A stretch of 64,000 nt of DNA from Pseudofabraea citricarpa (Eukaryota; Ascomycota; Leotiomycetes; Helotiales; Dermateaceae), in the NCBI GenBank assembly GCA_029641185.1, contig JAPWGK010000010.1, positions 992,001 through 1,056,000 on the forward strand. The letters are read 5' to 3'. Numbering within the stretch: the first letter of the stretch is position 1; the number at the start of each line of letters is the position of its first letter. Positions 34,010 to 45,301 of the stretch are shown one piece after another. Both the position numbers and the translations under genes were made by a program. Under the pieces are notes generated by a model. It had not been told where the DNA came from, searched no databases, and saw nothing but the letters and a program-made list of their open reading frames with translations.

Positions 34010-36892
34010 CTACTGCCTTGAGAGACCTTGTCGAGCCTGGGAGAAATCTTATGTTAGCTTGCAAACATTATTTCAAGGGAGGAATATGGCATACCTTCAT
34101 CTGCTCAATCTTGGCCTTTAGTGCGCTCGTGACTTCTGCTGCTCTCTTCCAACTCTCAACACCTTGTGTGTTACCCCCTTCTCTATCAGCACCGGTGTCT
34201 CTTTCTCTCATTCTATCGCTTCTGTATGATGGATCGCGGGCAGGGCTATTTCTTCCACCACTACCGCTGGCAGCGCTGGTTCGTCCATTGCGGCCAACAC
34301 TGAGATCAGGACTTAATTTGTTGCGCCCATACTGAGCTGCTACTGCATCAACGCCATTTTCCTTTTCCTCGCTAAGTGCGGAGTTGAAAGACATGCGTGC
34401 CCGTTGGCCATATGCATTTGGTGCAGCACCTCCATAGAGGCCCGTATCACGGTATATTCCAGCTTCATCAGCACTATCACGGCCAGGGCTTGTCATGCCA
34501 GAAGGAGGTCCATTAATTCGTTCGGCGCTTGTTAACGCTCGCTTTAACCGCTCCATTTCTCGTCGTAATTGTCCACACATAGCTTCCGCTGCCTCGCAGT
34601 CGGATCTTGCGCGGACAAGCTGTGTCTCTTTTGCCTTGATGGAGAGCACATCTCGGGTATGATCCTCGATAAGTTGTGCATTGGAGTTCTTTAGCTCTTG
34701 CACTTCGGAATTAAGTCTCGATCGTTCCTGGCGTAGATCATCAGCTTGTCGCAGCAATCGATCCTTATCTGAACGAAGTTCGTCAAGTTCTGCGCGTTCC
34801 AAAGCTGTAAGACCAGAATTGGGCGGTGGTGACATTGGTGCATCTCGAGGTGGATTCATAGCAGGGGCCTTGGCGGCAAGAGAACGACCTGCCAATCCAC
34901 GGCCTAATCCAAGTCGTGGTGGAGGAGGTGCTTCATCTTCCACAGGTGTTATTGGTGCTGCGGGACGTCGAGGCGATGCTACAGAAGGAGGAGCTGCTCC
35001 ACCTGGACCAGCAAGGGTTCTCTTCAAAGGAGCCTTGAGCCCTCCAGGTCCAGCAAGACCTGATGGCTTTGCTCCCAACTTTGAACCGGGTATGCTTCTT
35101 GCTGTAGGCTGAGGCGCCAACGGAGCTTCTTGTGCATAGGCGCTTGGTGGTGGTGGAGGTTTCTTGGCAGCAGCTGGCTTCTTTGATACCATCTTCTTTG
35201 GTGCGGCTGCAGGGGCGGCCCGTGGAGCGGCAGCCGGCGGTGGCTTTGGCTTATCCTTTGCCTTGACTTCGGCAGTCTCAAAGTATTCCTTAATCTTCGT
35301 TTTTCTGATTTCATCCAAACCTTCAAGATGAGGTCCCATAGCTCGCTCGCCCATGATTTTCATGACAGTACCAAGAATTTCTGCTCCTCCTTCACGTAAT
35401 GGCGCACTTGACTCGGCAAGTAATTTCTTTGCTGCTTCGCAGATAGATGCTACTTCTGGCTTGGCAGGAGCTTCTCTTGTTGTTTTCAGACATCTGATCA
35501 GGAACTTCATAGTACCCTCTTTGACCTGGGGATTTTTGTGCTTGAGGAATTCGAGGACTTCTTCCAAATTTTCGGATAAACTCGTAGCAAGGAAAACCTG
35601 GTCCAAGGCGTTACCAAGAGCATCAGCAACCGAGGCTTTCTTTTCCTTCATTCTTTCCATGATTGGTCCAGTCACAGTTGAACGATACTTTCCAAAGGGT
35701 TTCCGCATACCCTTTGCCATAACCTCTATACATTGTGCGGCTTGAGTCACAACTGCAATGTTTGCATCTTTCATGCTCTTGGCCAACCCCCGGGCAATCT
35801 CGCCGTAGTCGCCATCCTTGAGTCTTGGTACGTTCAGAAGTGCATACAATCCTTCTAATGCTTCCTTTCGTTCCTTCCACTTCGAGGATGCTAGTAGATC
35901 GTGGAAATCTGGTGCTAATTTGGACAGAATATCCTGGGGTTCTGCTAGATCAAAGGCGTCGATTTCTACTGGTTCCGCTTCCAACTCATCTTCTTCTTCA
36001 GCTCCAGCTTCTCCAGGTGGGGGGGCCCGCGCCATAGCGGCTTGTTGAGACCTCAGAAATCGTTCTTGCTTTGGTGCTGGTTCCGCTTTAATCTTCTCAA
36101 AAGCGGCTTCCATGTCTGTTTGCTGAGTTGGTTTGAGATCCCCCCAGAACATGGGCTTCATTGCCTCCCTCAACCATCTATAAAATTCAACTGCCAATTT
36201 GGTGGCCTCGGCTCGAACGTTCTTGTCTGCATGACCAAAAGCTTTGGGTAGAATTTTGAGAATGGGTTTTGGGTCGACGACTTTGCAGCCATAATTGTGA
36301 ATGATGGCCGTCAATGCGGCCAAGGCCGCGGCAATAACTTTGGGCTGTTTGTTAGAGAGAACAGGAAGGAGTTCTTCGATAACGGGGCCGGAAACATCTA
36401 ATTCAACATATAGGAGAATTGCTTCCAAGGCAGAGGCTTTGGTAGCTGCTCTTGTAGAAGACAAACCCTTCTCTGCCAAGGGCACAATTGTGTGACTTCG
36501 TGTTCTAGTAGATAGCGCATCAGTATAACTCGCTCTCTAATCCAATCCATCCCCTCACTCACCTTGAGCTGCCTTCCCGACCTCCAAATTTCAGAAAGGC
36601 ACACAGTGCAGCAATACCATCTTGTTGTGCAGCCATATGGGAATCTGCTGCAGCCCCCTTCCATAGCCCTGGGTCATTAAGGAATGGTCGAAAGGCTGGA
36701 TCGTGTTCGTCTGGGGTGGCCTCGAATTGCTTCGCAGCATCTTCGTACGCAGCTTTTCGTACTTTCCATATCTGATCATAGCACCATCAGTCCGTGTCTC
36801 CAGGATATAACTAGCATTAGACCAAAGCATACCTTGTGTTGAAATCGATCGGGTAGAGGCAGAGAGCTGAAATCTTCTTCCTGTTCCGCCAT
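34010..36892 (-). CDS. Stu2/XMAP215/Dis1-family TOG-domain microtubule polymerase
   Basis: A microtubule plus-end polymerase and spindle/kinetochore factor (Stu2 in budding yeast, Alp14/Dis1 in fission yeast, AlpA in Aspergillus). It has 901 residues from exons 36892-36833, 36771-36563, 36504-34095 and 34036-34010 (2706 nt with stop). TOG1 covers about residues 1-230, beginning LPLPDRFQHKIWKVRKAAYE. TOG2 covers about 270-500 with SSKWKERKEALEGLYALL. A Pro/Ala/Lys-rich microtubule-binding linker follows, then a coiled coil at about 650-745 (LRSDKDRLLRQADDLRQERS), then a Ser/Gly/Arg-rich tail. The last nine codons (with stop) sit on a 27-nt exon that joins KIEQMK to ARQGLSRQ; a GCTAAC branch-site-like string precedes it. 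Two TOG domains is the usual number for fungal members. Confidence 0.94.
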
Positions 36893-37856
36893 GGTAGCAG
36901 TTGATGTTTGTGTGGTGCTGTTTTTCGCGGGGTTTCCTAATATTGGACGCGCCAAGTCAGTTTGCGCATGCAACTCCAAAGACTAAGGACCATTCCGGAA
37001 CGTAGATAACGAAGAAATGTGCAAGAGGATGCGTCATACAAGACGGCATTCTCATTGGCAAGAGGGGGGATAGAAGTGTTGCGTACGGATCTAGGTTGGC
37101 GCAAATATGGAGTGGTTTTGACGCAGCCCGTAGTGAAAAGGTCTGATGGTGGGTGCAAGTGGTTCAGCAGTCTTGTTCGCGTCTTGTTTCGTGATTTCTA
37201 GGAGCATGTATAATGTAGAAGGGTGTTTTGTAGGGTTGTCGTTCTCGTTGGGCGCGAGGCAGCATTTGCAGTCGGTGATGCGTTGGTTGTTGATTGCAGC
37301 CCACCTAAAATCGTTCCTACAGTGTTTGATATGCCGGATCAAAAGCCACTCGCAGGAAGCATTAGTGACGCATCCCCCACACCAAGCCCAAGCATTACGC
37401 ATTGCCCTTTACACAGTATGCACTTCCTGGCGCTTAAACACCTATCCACCCGATGTGGCAGCAGTTCCAGCTCTGTATCGATATATATCAAAGCATCCAA
37501 CTAGAAAGCTCTTGGAAGAGTTAGAAGTATAAGGCGATTCACAACCCTCCATGAGCATGACCTCTTCCAGCTTATACTAAGGGCAAAGGTAGACCATCTG
37601 CTCTACATTACACCAACTCTACCGCCATCTGCAGAAGAACCGGGAATTCGCATAAAAGAAAGTAGATATCACAGGCAAAGTTCCATTAAACATCTAATGC
37701 TACGTACCTAACTGAGTAAACATCTTCGTTGCGCACGTGATACATGGCAAGGCTGGCATTTAAACCCTAAGGCAGACTTGGACAAGGCTCCAGCAGGTCG
37801 GTCCTCCAAATTTAGTCATCGCGAAAACAAAGCTTCCTACATCTAATACACTCGCC
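36893..37856. promoter_or_regulatory. Divergent promoter region, Stu2 gene / G-patch gene
   Basis: 964 bp between two starts facing away from each other. A CACGTG box lies at 37734-37739, 118 bp from the G-patch gene. ORFs of about 100 codons exist on both strands (37091-37402 minus, 37206-37532 plus), but they overlap each other and show no domain. Confidence 0.45.
37734..37739. promoter_or_regulatory. CACGTG E-box
   Basis: The CACGTG core, within GCACGTGA, lies just upstream of the G-patch gene. Function is inferred from the motif. Confidence 0.35.
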
Positions 37857-40538
37857 ATGTCTTCGATGCATGCTTTTGCACAAGGTTCCTCCTCAGAGGA
37901 CTCGGACTCGGACAATGAAGACTTTTTGCACCCATCGACAGACCCCAATGCCGAAGAATTTGCGGATTACAATCCCCGTAAGAGACGGCGCACAGGTCGC
38001 GATGCGAAAGAGAGTGCTGCACTTGGTGTATTTGGTTCCGAGAGTGAGGATGATGGCCCTGGCAAGAGATGGAAGAAGAAAAGCTTGAGGGGAAAGGGGA
38101 TGTCATTTGTCAGCACAGAGCAGAAACGAGATACAGGTGACGACGAAGACGAAGACGATTTGGGAGAGGATGAGGATATTGATATGGATGACCAGGAAGA
38201 GAACGATACTCCACGAGCAGGGCTAGGTATGGGAGCTCGAGGCTTGGGTTTTCAAAGTCCTGCGCCTTCAAAACGCAAACCCGAGTCAAATTTGGGGACG
38301 CCCTTAGGCAAAGGGTTCGTTCCATCCTCTGCTGCGGTTCCTGTCCTTCGCGATTTCGATGATGAGAAGCCGCCAACGCCCAGAATGCCACAACGAAGCG
38401 CTTTCGAGACCCCACAAAAGGGGACGGCTAAAGGACTTTCATTCGCGGAGAGACAGATGGCGAAGATGGGCTACAAGCAAGGACAAGGTCTGGGTAAAGA
38501 GGGCCAAGGTCGAGCTGCCCCCATCGAGGTAAAACTACGACCACAGGGTGTGGGTATAGGTGCCGTAAGAGAGAAATCACAGCAAGAGAAAGAAGAAGAG
38601 AAGAGACAGGCAAAGCTGAAAGGCGAGAAATACGAAGATTCGGACGAAGAGCGAAAGAAGGCAAGGCGGAAACCTAAAGGTAGTGGAACCAGCAGTGGCA
38701 TGAGTACACCACGACGAGCTCCAAAACCAAAATTTCAAACACTAGAAGAAGTTCAAAAATCTGCCCCAGGATTACAAATCCCAGAATCTTATGCTTCTAT
38801 TCTGGATATGACTGGGCCGGAGCGGAAATTGTTGACCTCAGCTGCCGGACTTTCTACCCCAAGTACACCTACTACAGAGACGGTTGAACAAAAAGAGCAT
38901 AAAGAGCGTATGAAAATCGCTTTAAGAGCCCAGAGGGAAATTGACTCGTTTGGTCAACAATGGATCAATCTTCAGGAACGTAAACAATGGATCGCCGAGC
39001 AACTGCGTCAGGAACAAAAGACATACAATCAAGAGCAAGCCGAGTTTGACCAGTTCAAGTCCTTTGCAAACAATGTACAGGGCTTATCCAAAGCCTCTAC
39101 CGAAGGACAATGGGACCCTATTGTCAGCCTGTTAAAAGATGTGGAAGCGTTAGGACTGTCGGATGTTAATGACGATCTCTCAACTATTTCTGTTGCAGCT
39201 GTTCACCCATTCCTTCGTCAAGCTACTGAAGGCTGGCAACCGCTCGAAGATCCAAAGCTGAACGGCATGACAACCACTCTGCACAGTATCCAACATATAA
39301 TCGGGGCGACATCTATCAAGGAGTCTACTCGTGACTTGGTTGCAAGTGAATCTCATCGCAGTCGTGTCAAAGCTACATCTCCCTACGAAACAATGATTTA
39401 TAAACTCATATTTCCAAAAATGGTTTCTTCAATTCCGAACTGGAATGTTCATAAGCCTTCTCAAATGCTAGCATTGCTCGAGGCCTGGCAAGGTCTTCTG
39501 CCAGACTTTGTCCGCTCACAGCTTCTTCAAGCAATTGTCGGCAAATTAGACGAGGCGGTATCTTCATGGAATCCAAGGAAGAAACGATCTCATGAGCTAC
39601 CTCACCTATGGCTGTTTCCATGGTTACAATACTTGCCAGCCCATCATGCCGATCCAAAAAGTACGGTTGGTCTTGTTAGTGATATCAAGAGGAAGTTCCG
39701 CCAACTTATCGACTCTTGGGACTTTCATCGCGGTATTGTACCAGGGCTTGAACAATGGCGCGATGTTCTCTATGCAAGTCCTAAAAATGATCAGTGGACA
39801 CCGTTGATCATGAATCATGTTCTTCCAAGCATGGCCAAATTCTTGAAGGATTCTCGAAATTTCCAGGTCGATCCGAACGACCAAGCACCTTTCATGTCCG
39901 CATTACAGGGCATTTTTGCATGGAAGGATATACTCAAGGCACGAGTCGTTGGACAAGTTCTGGTAGAAGCCATCTTTCCCATGTGGCATAATGTGCTCCA
40001 TCAGTGGCTCACGGTTGTCGGTCCAAATCAAGAGATCGGACAATGGTTCGAGTGGTGGAGAGATGAGGTCTTCCCAGTTGAGATCAAGCATCTCAAAGCT
40101 GTTGAGCAGGAATTCGAAAGGGGTCATGATATGATCAACACAGCTCTTGATCTTGGCTCCAAGGCTTCGACACATCTCCCAGCTCCAGTACAGAAGCCAA
40201 GGATTGATATGGTGAAATCGCCGCCTCCATCTGCGCCCGCGACACCATCAAGACCACCAATTATCGAAGAATCTACCTTCCGGCACAAGGTCGAAGATTG
40301 GTGTATTGAGAACGATTTACAGTTCTTACCGGAAAAGAAGGTTTTACATGCTGCTGGACCCTTGTTCAGAATCACAGCTGCTGGACACGGAAAGAACGGC
40401 ACTCTGGTCTACTTCAAGGGTGACAGTCTGTTTGCCCTTTCGAAAAAGGGAAGCGAGCAGGTCGAGATCAAGATTGATTGGGAGAATGCCGATGCCCGTG
40501 ATGCATTATTAGGCATGGCATGGCACAATGTAAAGTAA
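37857..40538 (+). CDS. G-patch splicing factor, Ntr1/Spp382 (TFIP11) family
   Basis: In yeast, Ntr1 activates the helicase Prp43 to take apart the intron-lariat spliceosome; TFIP11 is the animal counterpart. This is an intronless 893-codon gene. The N-terminus (residues 1-120) is acidic with a KRWKKKSLRGKGMSFV patch. The G-patch spans about residues 196-241 (AERQMAKMGYKQGQGLGKEG, then GVGIGA), with the spaced glycines expected for binding a DEAH helicase. After a basic Lys/Glu stretch comes the helical GCFC-type domain, about 400-690, with LWLFPWLQYLPAHHADP and FHRGIVPGLEQWRDVLY. The C-terminal FRHKVEDWCIENDLQFLPEK segment also matches the family. Length fits TFIP11-like proteins and is longer than yeast Ntr1. 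Confidence 0.92.
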   Translation: MSSMHAFAQGSSSEDSDSDNEDFLHPSTDPNAEEFADYNPRKRRRTGRDAKESAALGVFGSESEDDGPGKRWKKKSLRGKGMSFVSTEQKRDTGDDEDEDDLGEDEDIDMDDQEENDTPRAGLGMGARGLGFQSPAPSKRKPESNLGTPLGKGFVPSSAAVPVLRDFDDEKPPTPRMPQRSAFETPQKGTAKGLSFAERQMAKMGYKQGQGLGKEGQGRAAPIEVKLRPQGVGIGAVREKSQQEKEEEKRQAKLKGEKYEDSDEERKKARRKPKGSGTSSGMSTPRRAPKPKFQTLEEVQKSAPGLQIPESYASILDMTGPERKLLTSAAGLSTPSTPTTETVEQKEHKERMKIALRAQREIDSFGQQWINLQERKQWIAEQLRQEQKTYNQEQAEFDQFKSFANNVQGLSKASTEGQWDPIVSLLKDVEALGLSDVNDDLSTISVAAVHPFLRQATEGWQPLEDPKLNGMTTTLHSIQHIIGATSIKESTRDLVASESHRSRVKATSPYETMIYKLIFPKMVSSIPNWNVHKPSQMLALLEAWQGLLPDFVRSQLLQAIVGKLDEAVSSWNPRKKRSHELPHLWLFPWLQYLPAHHADPKSTVGLVSDIKRKFRQLIDSWDFHRGIVPGLEQWRDVLYASPKNDQWTPLIMNHVLPSMAKFLKDSRNFQVDPNDQAPFMSALQGIFAWKDILKARVVGQVLVEAIFPMWHNVLHQWLTVVGPNQEIGQWFEWWRDEVFPVEIKHLKAVEQEFERGHDMINTALDLGSKASTHLPAPVQKPRIDMVKSPPPSAPATPSRPPIIEESTFRHKVEDWCIENDLQFLPEKKVLHAAGPLFRITAAGHGKNGTLVYFKGDSLFALSKKGSEQVEIKIDWENADARDALLGMAWHNVK

Positions 40539-41423
40539 TATCTGTTGGAACATGAGGTTCGCTGGCAACTAAGAATGGATGTACGGTACGGTACCTCCGG
40601 CGACACAGCCTTCTCTCGCTTGTTATTGTTGCTCGTCAGGGCGTGGAAATAAACTCATTGTGGTTAGGTAAGCATGAAGATCCCGATGCAAGCCACTGAG
40701 CCATCCACCTGTCGGCTTGTTCCCGCTGCCAACTTTTTTTCCCATGACCTAAACATGCAGAAAAACAATTCGACGGGCCTGAGAGTGGATGCATGACTTC
40801 ACCTCTTCGTCTACGGTATAGAGCCGCATACGTAGCTGACTGTATAGAAAAGGGCAACAGTGGTTCACAAGTCAAGATTACGAGTGGAGCTTTGAGAATT
40901 CTCTGCACGTGCGAGTAATCTGATTGCTTCACTTTTCCATCGAGTGCAGATGGGAATCAAGTTTGCCCATTAGTGTTTGGTTTCAGCCACCGCTAATTAA
41001 TTTCCCTTACTATCATTTGCTACTCGGCGTGCTCGGGTCATGCCAGCGCAGCGACCTTCTGGCCAGACACGTCCAAAGCTACAAAAAGTATTTTCATGTC
41101 GTCATCCGTGCCATGGGGAAGTTGAAGCAAACGATAAGGATGTCACTAAGCTGTGCCTTATGTCTTCTTTATGGAAGGTGGCCGAGCGAGGCTCAAAGAA
41201 TTCTGGTGTGTTGTCGCGGTCAGCCATCGCCACTTCCACACCCTTCTCCTCTTCCTTACTACCCATCGCATTCCAGTTGCAATAAGTAGCTGGCAAATAC
41301 TTCTACCACGCCTACCTTTTTATATTTTCCTACATCCTGCTAGTACATTTTGCAGCTGTTTTTGATTGGTGCGCACGCCGTATTTTGTTGCCCAATCCCA
41401 GTATCGCACTTTGCTTGTTTAAG
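40539..41423. other. Intergenic, promoter of the membrane glycosyltransferase-like gene
   Basis: About 885 bp containing a GCACGTGC palindrome at 40905-40912. I see no gene. Confidence 0.5.
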
Positions 41424-42828
41424 ATGCTTGCGTCTCCTCCAACCAAGATGATCAACGTTCGTCAACGGCCCATCTTCTTTGCCGCCATATCTATCGCTCT
41501 GTTATTTATCACAGCCTTCTACTTTCATCGGGATATAGCTGTTGTGCCTGAGATTGTTGCGCCAGCGGAGGAAGAAGCACCTCCAAAGCCTATACATCCG
41601 CCCTTCAAGAACGTTACCCTGTCGACGAGCCCTCCCATTGTCGACAACTTTCCTCTTGCTGAAGCAGCACACTCTGCAGCAGATCTGCCATTAATTCCGT
41701 CATGGAATCAGCCACCTAGACCACATGTGCCAGAAAAAACACCACTTTTCATCGGCTTCACTCGGAATTGGCGATTACTTCAACAAGCTGTTGTGTCCTA
41801 CATTACAGCAGGATGGCCTCCCGAGGATATCTATGTGGTCGAAAATACTGGTGTGATGGACTTTAATAAGAATGGCCAATTATCTTTACAGAATCCTTTT
41901 TTTCTCAATCATACACGATTACACATGCTAGGAGTCAATGTAATAACAACACCAACATTGTTTACTTTTGCGCAACTTCAAAATTTCTATCTCTGGACTG
42001 CAGTTCAAGAGAAATACCCTGCATATTTCTGGTCGCACATGGACGTAGTTGCGGTATCTTACGAGGATCGTTCCACTCCAACTTTCTCCTCGATATATAC
42101 ACTGGCGCTCTCTGAGCTACGAGCTACTAAAGATACTTCGACCCCAAGATGGGCTCTTCGCTTTTTCGCCTATGACCGGTTAGCACTCGTCAATACGGAG
42201 GCTTATTTGGATGTTGGAGGCTGGGGTAAGATCCTGTACAATTATATCTTTTCTTTTTGACTAACCTTTGAAAGACACAATGATCCCTTTCTACATGGGC
42301 GATTGCGATATGCATTCAAGGTTGACCATGGCTGGATATTCGCAGGAGGAACGACAAGCCGGATATGTGTTTGATGTAGGAAGCAGTCTCGACGATCTTG
42401 AAGTTCTGTATCGCAAAAAAGGTAGCAAAGATGCCTCTTTCACAGACCCGAACGCGGAAATAGAACCAGAACCAAAGCCAGCGTTTGATGAAGTCAAGGA
42501 ACGGGGTATCACCGTAAAGCGAAGAACTACCGCTCAAGAAGAGGACACGCTGAATTCACCAACGTTCCGAAAATTATTTGTGACATGCGATGCTATGCAG
42601 CGGTCGAAGAACAGCGCAAAGAAAGGGCGTAATCATTGGCAGGCACGCCAGACTGGTGGTCAGGGCGACCCATTCTACCGACACCCCGAAGGTTTTGAGC
42701 AGGCTATTCAAATGACGATCGAGCATGGCCGCGCAGTGTACCGCGAGAAATGGGGACATCGCGATTGTAACATTGTGGATATTGGATTAAAAGCAGATGA
42801 AGCCTGGACAGTTGATCATGATTGGTAG
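41424..42828 (+). CDS. Type II membrane protein, probable Golgi glycosyltransferase-like
   Basis: A 451-residue protein from exons 41424-42225 and 42275-42828 (intron 49 nt; the joint restores VGGW-DTMIPFYMGDCDMHSR). A short basic N-terminus is followed by one membrane helix at about residues 18-35 (FFAAISIALLFITAFYF), so the bulk should face the lumen. A proline-rich stem leads to a globular part with PLFIGFTRNWRLLQQAVVSY, IYVVENTG and PTLFTFAQLQNFYLW. The string YFWSHMDVVAVSYED resembles the position of an acidic metal-binding motif in GT-A transferases, and YMGDCDMHSRL comes later. Fungal homologues are generally called hypothetical or glycosyltransferase-like; the sugar and acceptor are unknown. 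An alternative start is the ATG at 41448. Confidence 0.7.
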
Positions 42829-45025
42829 GGCAGCATGTATCAGGCATTGGATAACGAAAGAGCACGGAGTTATGGATACCTGGAATGGAGGGGCGTTTTT
42901 TAAATTGGGATATACCTGTTGTTCTAGGATGTCTTGCGGTTGGATGAATAGGACGAATCATTACTTTTACTAATTTCATCATAGCTGGGTCAAGTTCTGT
43001 CTGGACGGCGATGCTAACTAGCTTTGACTCTCTAGCGCAGCATATCAAAAGAACAACCTTGATGGCTTGCTTGCTTGCTGCTTTGCTAGTTTATAGCTCT
43101 CTGAAAGGCTTGCATTGATCCATTGTTTCATTGTGGTCATTTTTTAGGCACCCGTCAGGAATTCGTTTGGTCTGGAATGTCTGTTAAGTGGCAGGATCTT
43201 CTCTATCGTATTTCCTTCGGCATGTACATTTGCCGAACCACGTTTAGTATGGTAGCCGATGGTTTAAGATTCCTGACTCATAGAGGAAGATCTTTATCGC
43301 GCATGTTTATATTAGCGTTGTGGTATTTAGCTCGTCACGATATCATGGAAGCATGAACAAACTATCAAAGTCCGTATATTTATTACTGTTTTGGACAGAC
43401 TTGGTTTATGATTATTTCTCTGTTGCTTGTGTTTGGGGGTGCCTGTTTAGTCGGTAATTTGCGAATTTGTTTTGAGATACCGTCTCCCTTCTAAATAGGT
43501 TTAGCCTCCTATAACGTCATTAAGCCAGCACTTTTTGCCAATTATAATCTCCTCTCTTACAAGGAATATGAAGGTTTGAAGATACAGAATGGGGAGGCTT
43601 TTCGAAAATCAACCTAGGTTACTCAGGTGAATATGACAACAGAGGCTGGCTCGGACTTCAAGAAATCAAGCGAGGTAGAAGTAAACCCAGGTTTCCCTTT
43701 GAATTTAGTCGCGACTTCCGAGCTTTAATTCAATCAAAACGAACATTCGAGAGAAACCTAAATAAGGCATCTTGAATCTAGATCTTTTAGCAATATTAAC
43801 ATCAAATCAATTAAAGATTTCTGTCACTTTCGTCCATTCATCCATCTAAGCGACGAGGTACCCCAAGAAGAACAGCCAACTACACAAAGTGACATCCGGG
43901 GTCAAAGCCACAAAAGAGAAGCAAAAAAAAAAGTGGTGGAAGTACGTACCTCCACAGGATTTAAATAGCCACGTGGCTGATTTGAAATAAAATCGCGGTA
44001 ATCGCGGTAAGGCAAAAAAAGGGCAAAAGTGATAGATCATTTGGGTCTATAAAAATACAACACGGCTCGGTACTTGTCCTTTGCGCAGATGCGAGTGTGG
44101 AGAGATCATCACACATCAAGGGGGTGTGGCAGGGAACGGGGGGGTGGGTTGGAGCTCAGCTCCGGGAATTCTTTTGCTTTTTTTTCTTTTCTTTGCTTTT
44201 TTTCGTGGTGCAGCCCCCGGTGCAGACTGGAGAGAAGACCCGTGAGACATTCTAGAATCAAATCCCATTTCTTTCTTGCGAGGAGGCATTTGCAAGGGAT
44301 GGCAGTACCGGGTTAAGGACCAGGTGATCTGGTATCTTCTGGAAGTAAGGAACGGATACAGGGACGGGGATAAAAGACATGGGCGGTTGAACCATAGGCT
44401 CGGGACGACGTGGCGAGAGGGAGAAACAGACAACAACCACACCGTTGAAAAGAGGAGAGCAAAAGCAAATCAACGCGGAGGAAAGGGGGTTGCCCAACCC
44501 AGGCCAGCACAAAGGGCTTATCGTGCCGTACCGCTCCGTGCCATTGTGAGTCAGCTCTAACCCCCAAGACCAAGACAATAAACGGTTGGTTGCACGAATG
44601 TACACCTAGGTATCAGTACTTCCCTCCCTCCCCTCCACCCTTCAACCCTCTACCTAGGTAACGAAGCGAGATCTCAGAGATGCGACCTATTACTTTCCCT
44701 AGCCCGCCTACAGCACCCAACTATCTCAAATCTTATCTGTCTGTTAATCAATGCAAATTAATATCGATCGATCGAGCAACAAGAACACGAGAGGCTGATT
44801 GATATTAAATCACTGACAAAGAAGCACCTATCACTTTTTTTCGTCTCAAGTTGTAAGAGCGTGGAAAAAACCACGTCAACGGCGGCGAACTTGAATAATT
44901 GCTTTTTCCATCGGCACCCTTCCACGCGAGCTGTCAAAATAAGCAAGGAAGGAGATCATCATCATCACCCGCCGGTCATCTGAACTTTTCTCTTCCTTTC
45001 TTTTTCTTCTGTCTATTCGGCAGGC

Positions 45026-45040
45026 TATGCCATGCCATGC
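45026..45040. repeat. TATGC(CATGC)2 pentanucleotide repeat
   Basis: Three tandem pentamers of the same family as 7726-7755 and 45267-45301. Confidence 0.85.
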
Positions 45041-45266
45041 CACGTCAACTTCAAACTCCCTGGTCCTGGTTACAGTCTTGGTTCCAGGCCCGTTTGAAGG
45101 ATTGCCTCCCTAGGAAGAAAAGAAAAAGAAAAACACAGACCAAACCGCAGTAAAAAGAAAAGCAACAGTATTCGTGACGTGACGTCGGTGAGTCGATCCC
45201 CGCAGAGCGTTGATGGTTACAGACCAGACATGACGGTGAGCAAAGAACAGCAATGCGCTGCGGTGC

Positions 45267-45301
45267 CATGCCATGCCATGCTATGCTATGCTATGCTATG
45301 C
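45267..45301. repeat. (CATGC)3(TATGC)4 pentanucleotide repeat
   Basis: Seven tandem pentamers that switch from CATGC to TATGC, as expected if a C-to-T change was spread by slippage. Confidence 0.95.

Noticed and set aside
37091..37532. Overlapping ORFs of about 100 codons on both strands between the Stu2 and G-patch genes
   Set aside because: They overlap each other, neither shows a motif, and the interval is a divergent promoter. The plus-strand frame (37206-37532) looks slightly protein-like but is not enough to call.
44080..44095. CTTTGCGCAG, like the start of U4 snRNA, after a TATA-like string
   Set aside because: The match stops after ten bases and no Sm site or stem pairing with U6 follows.
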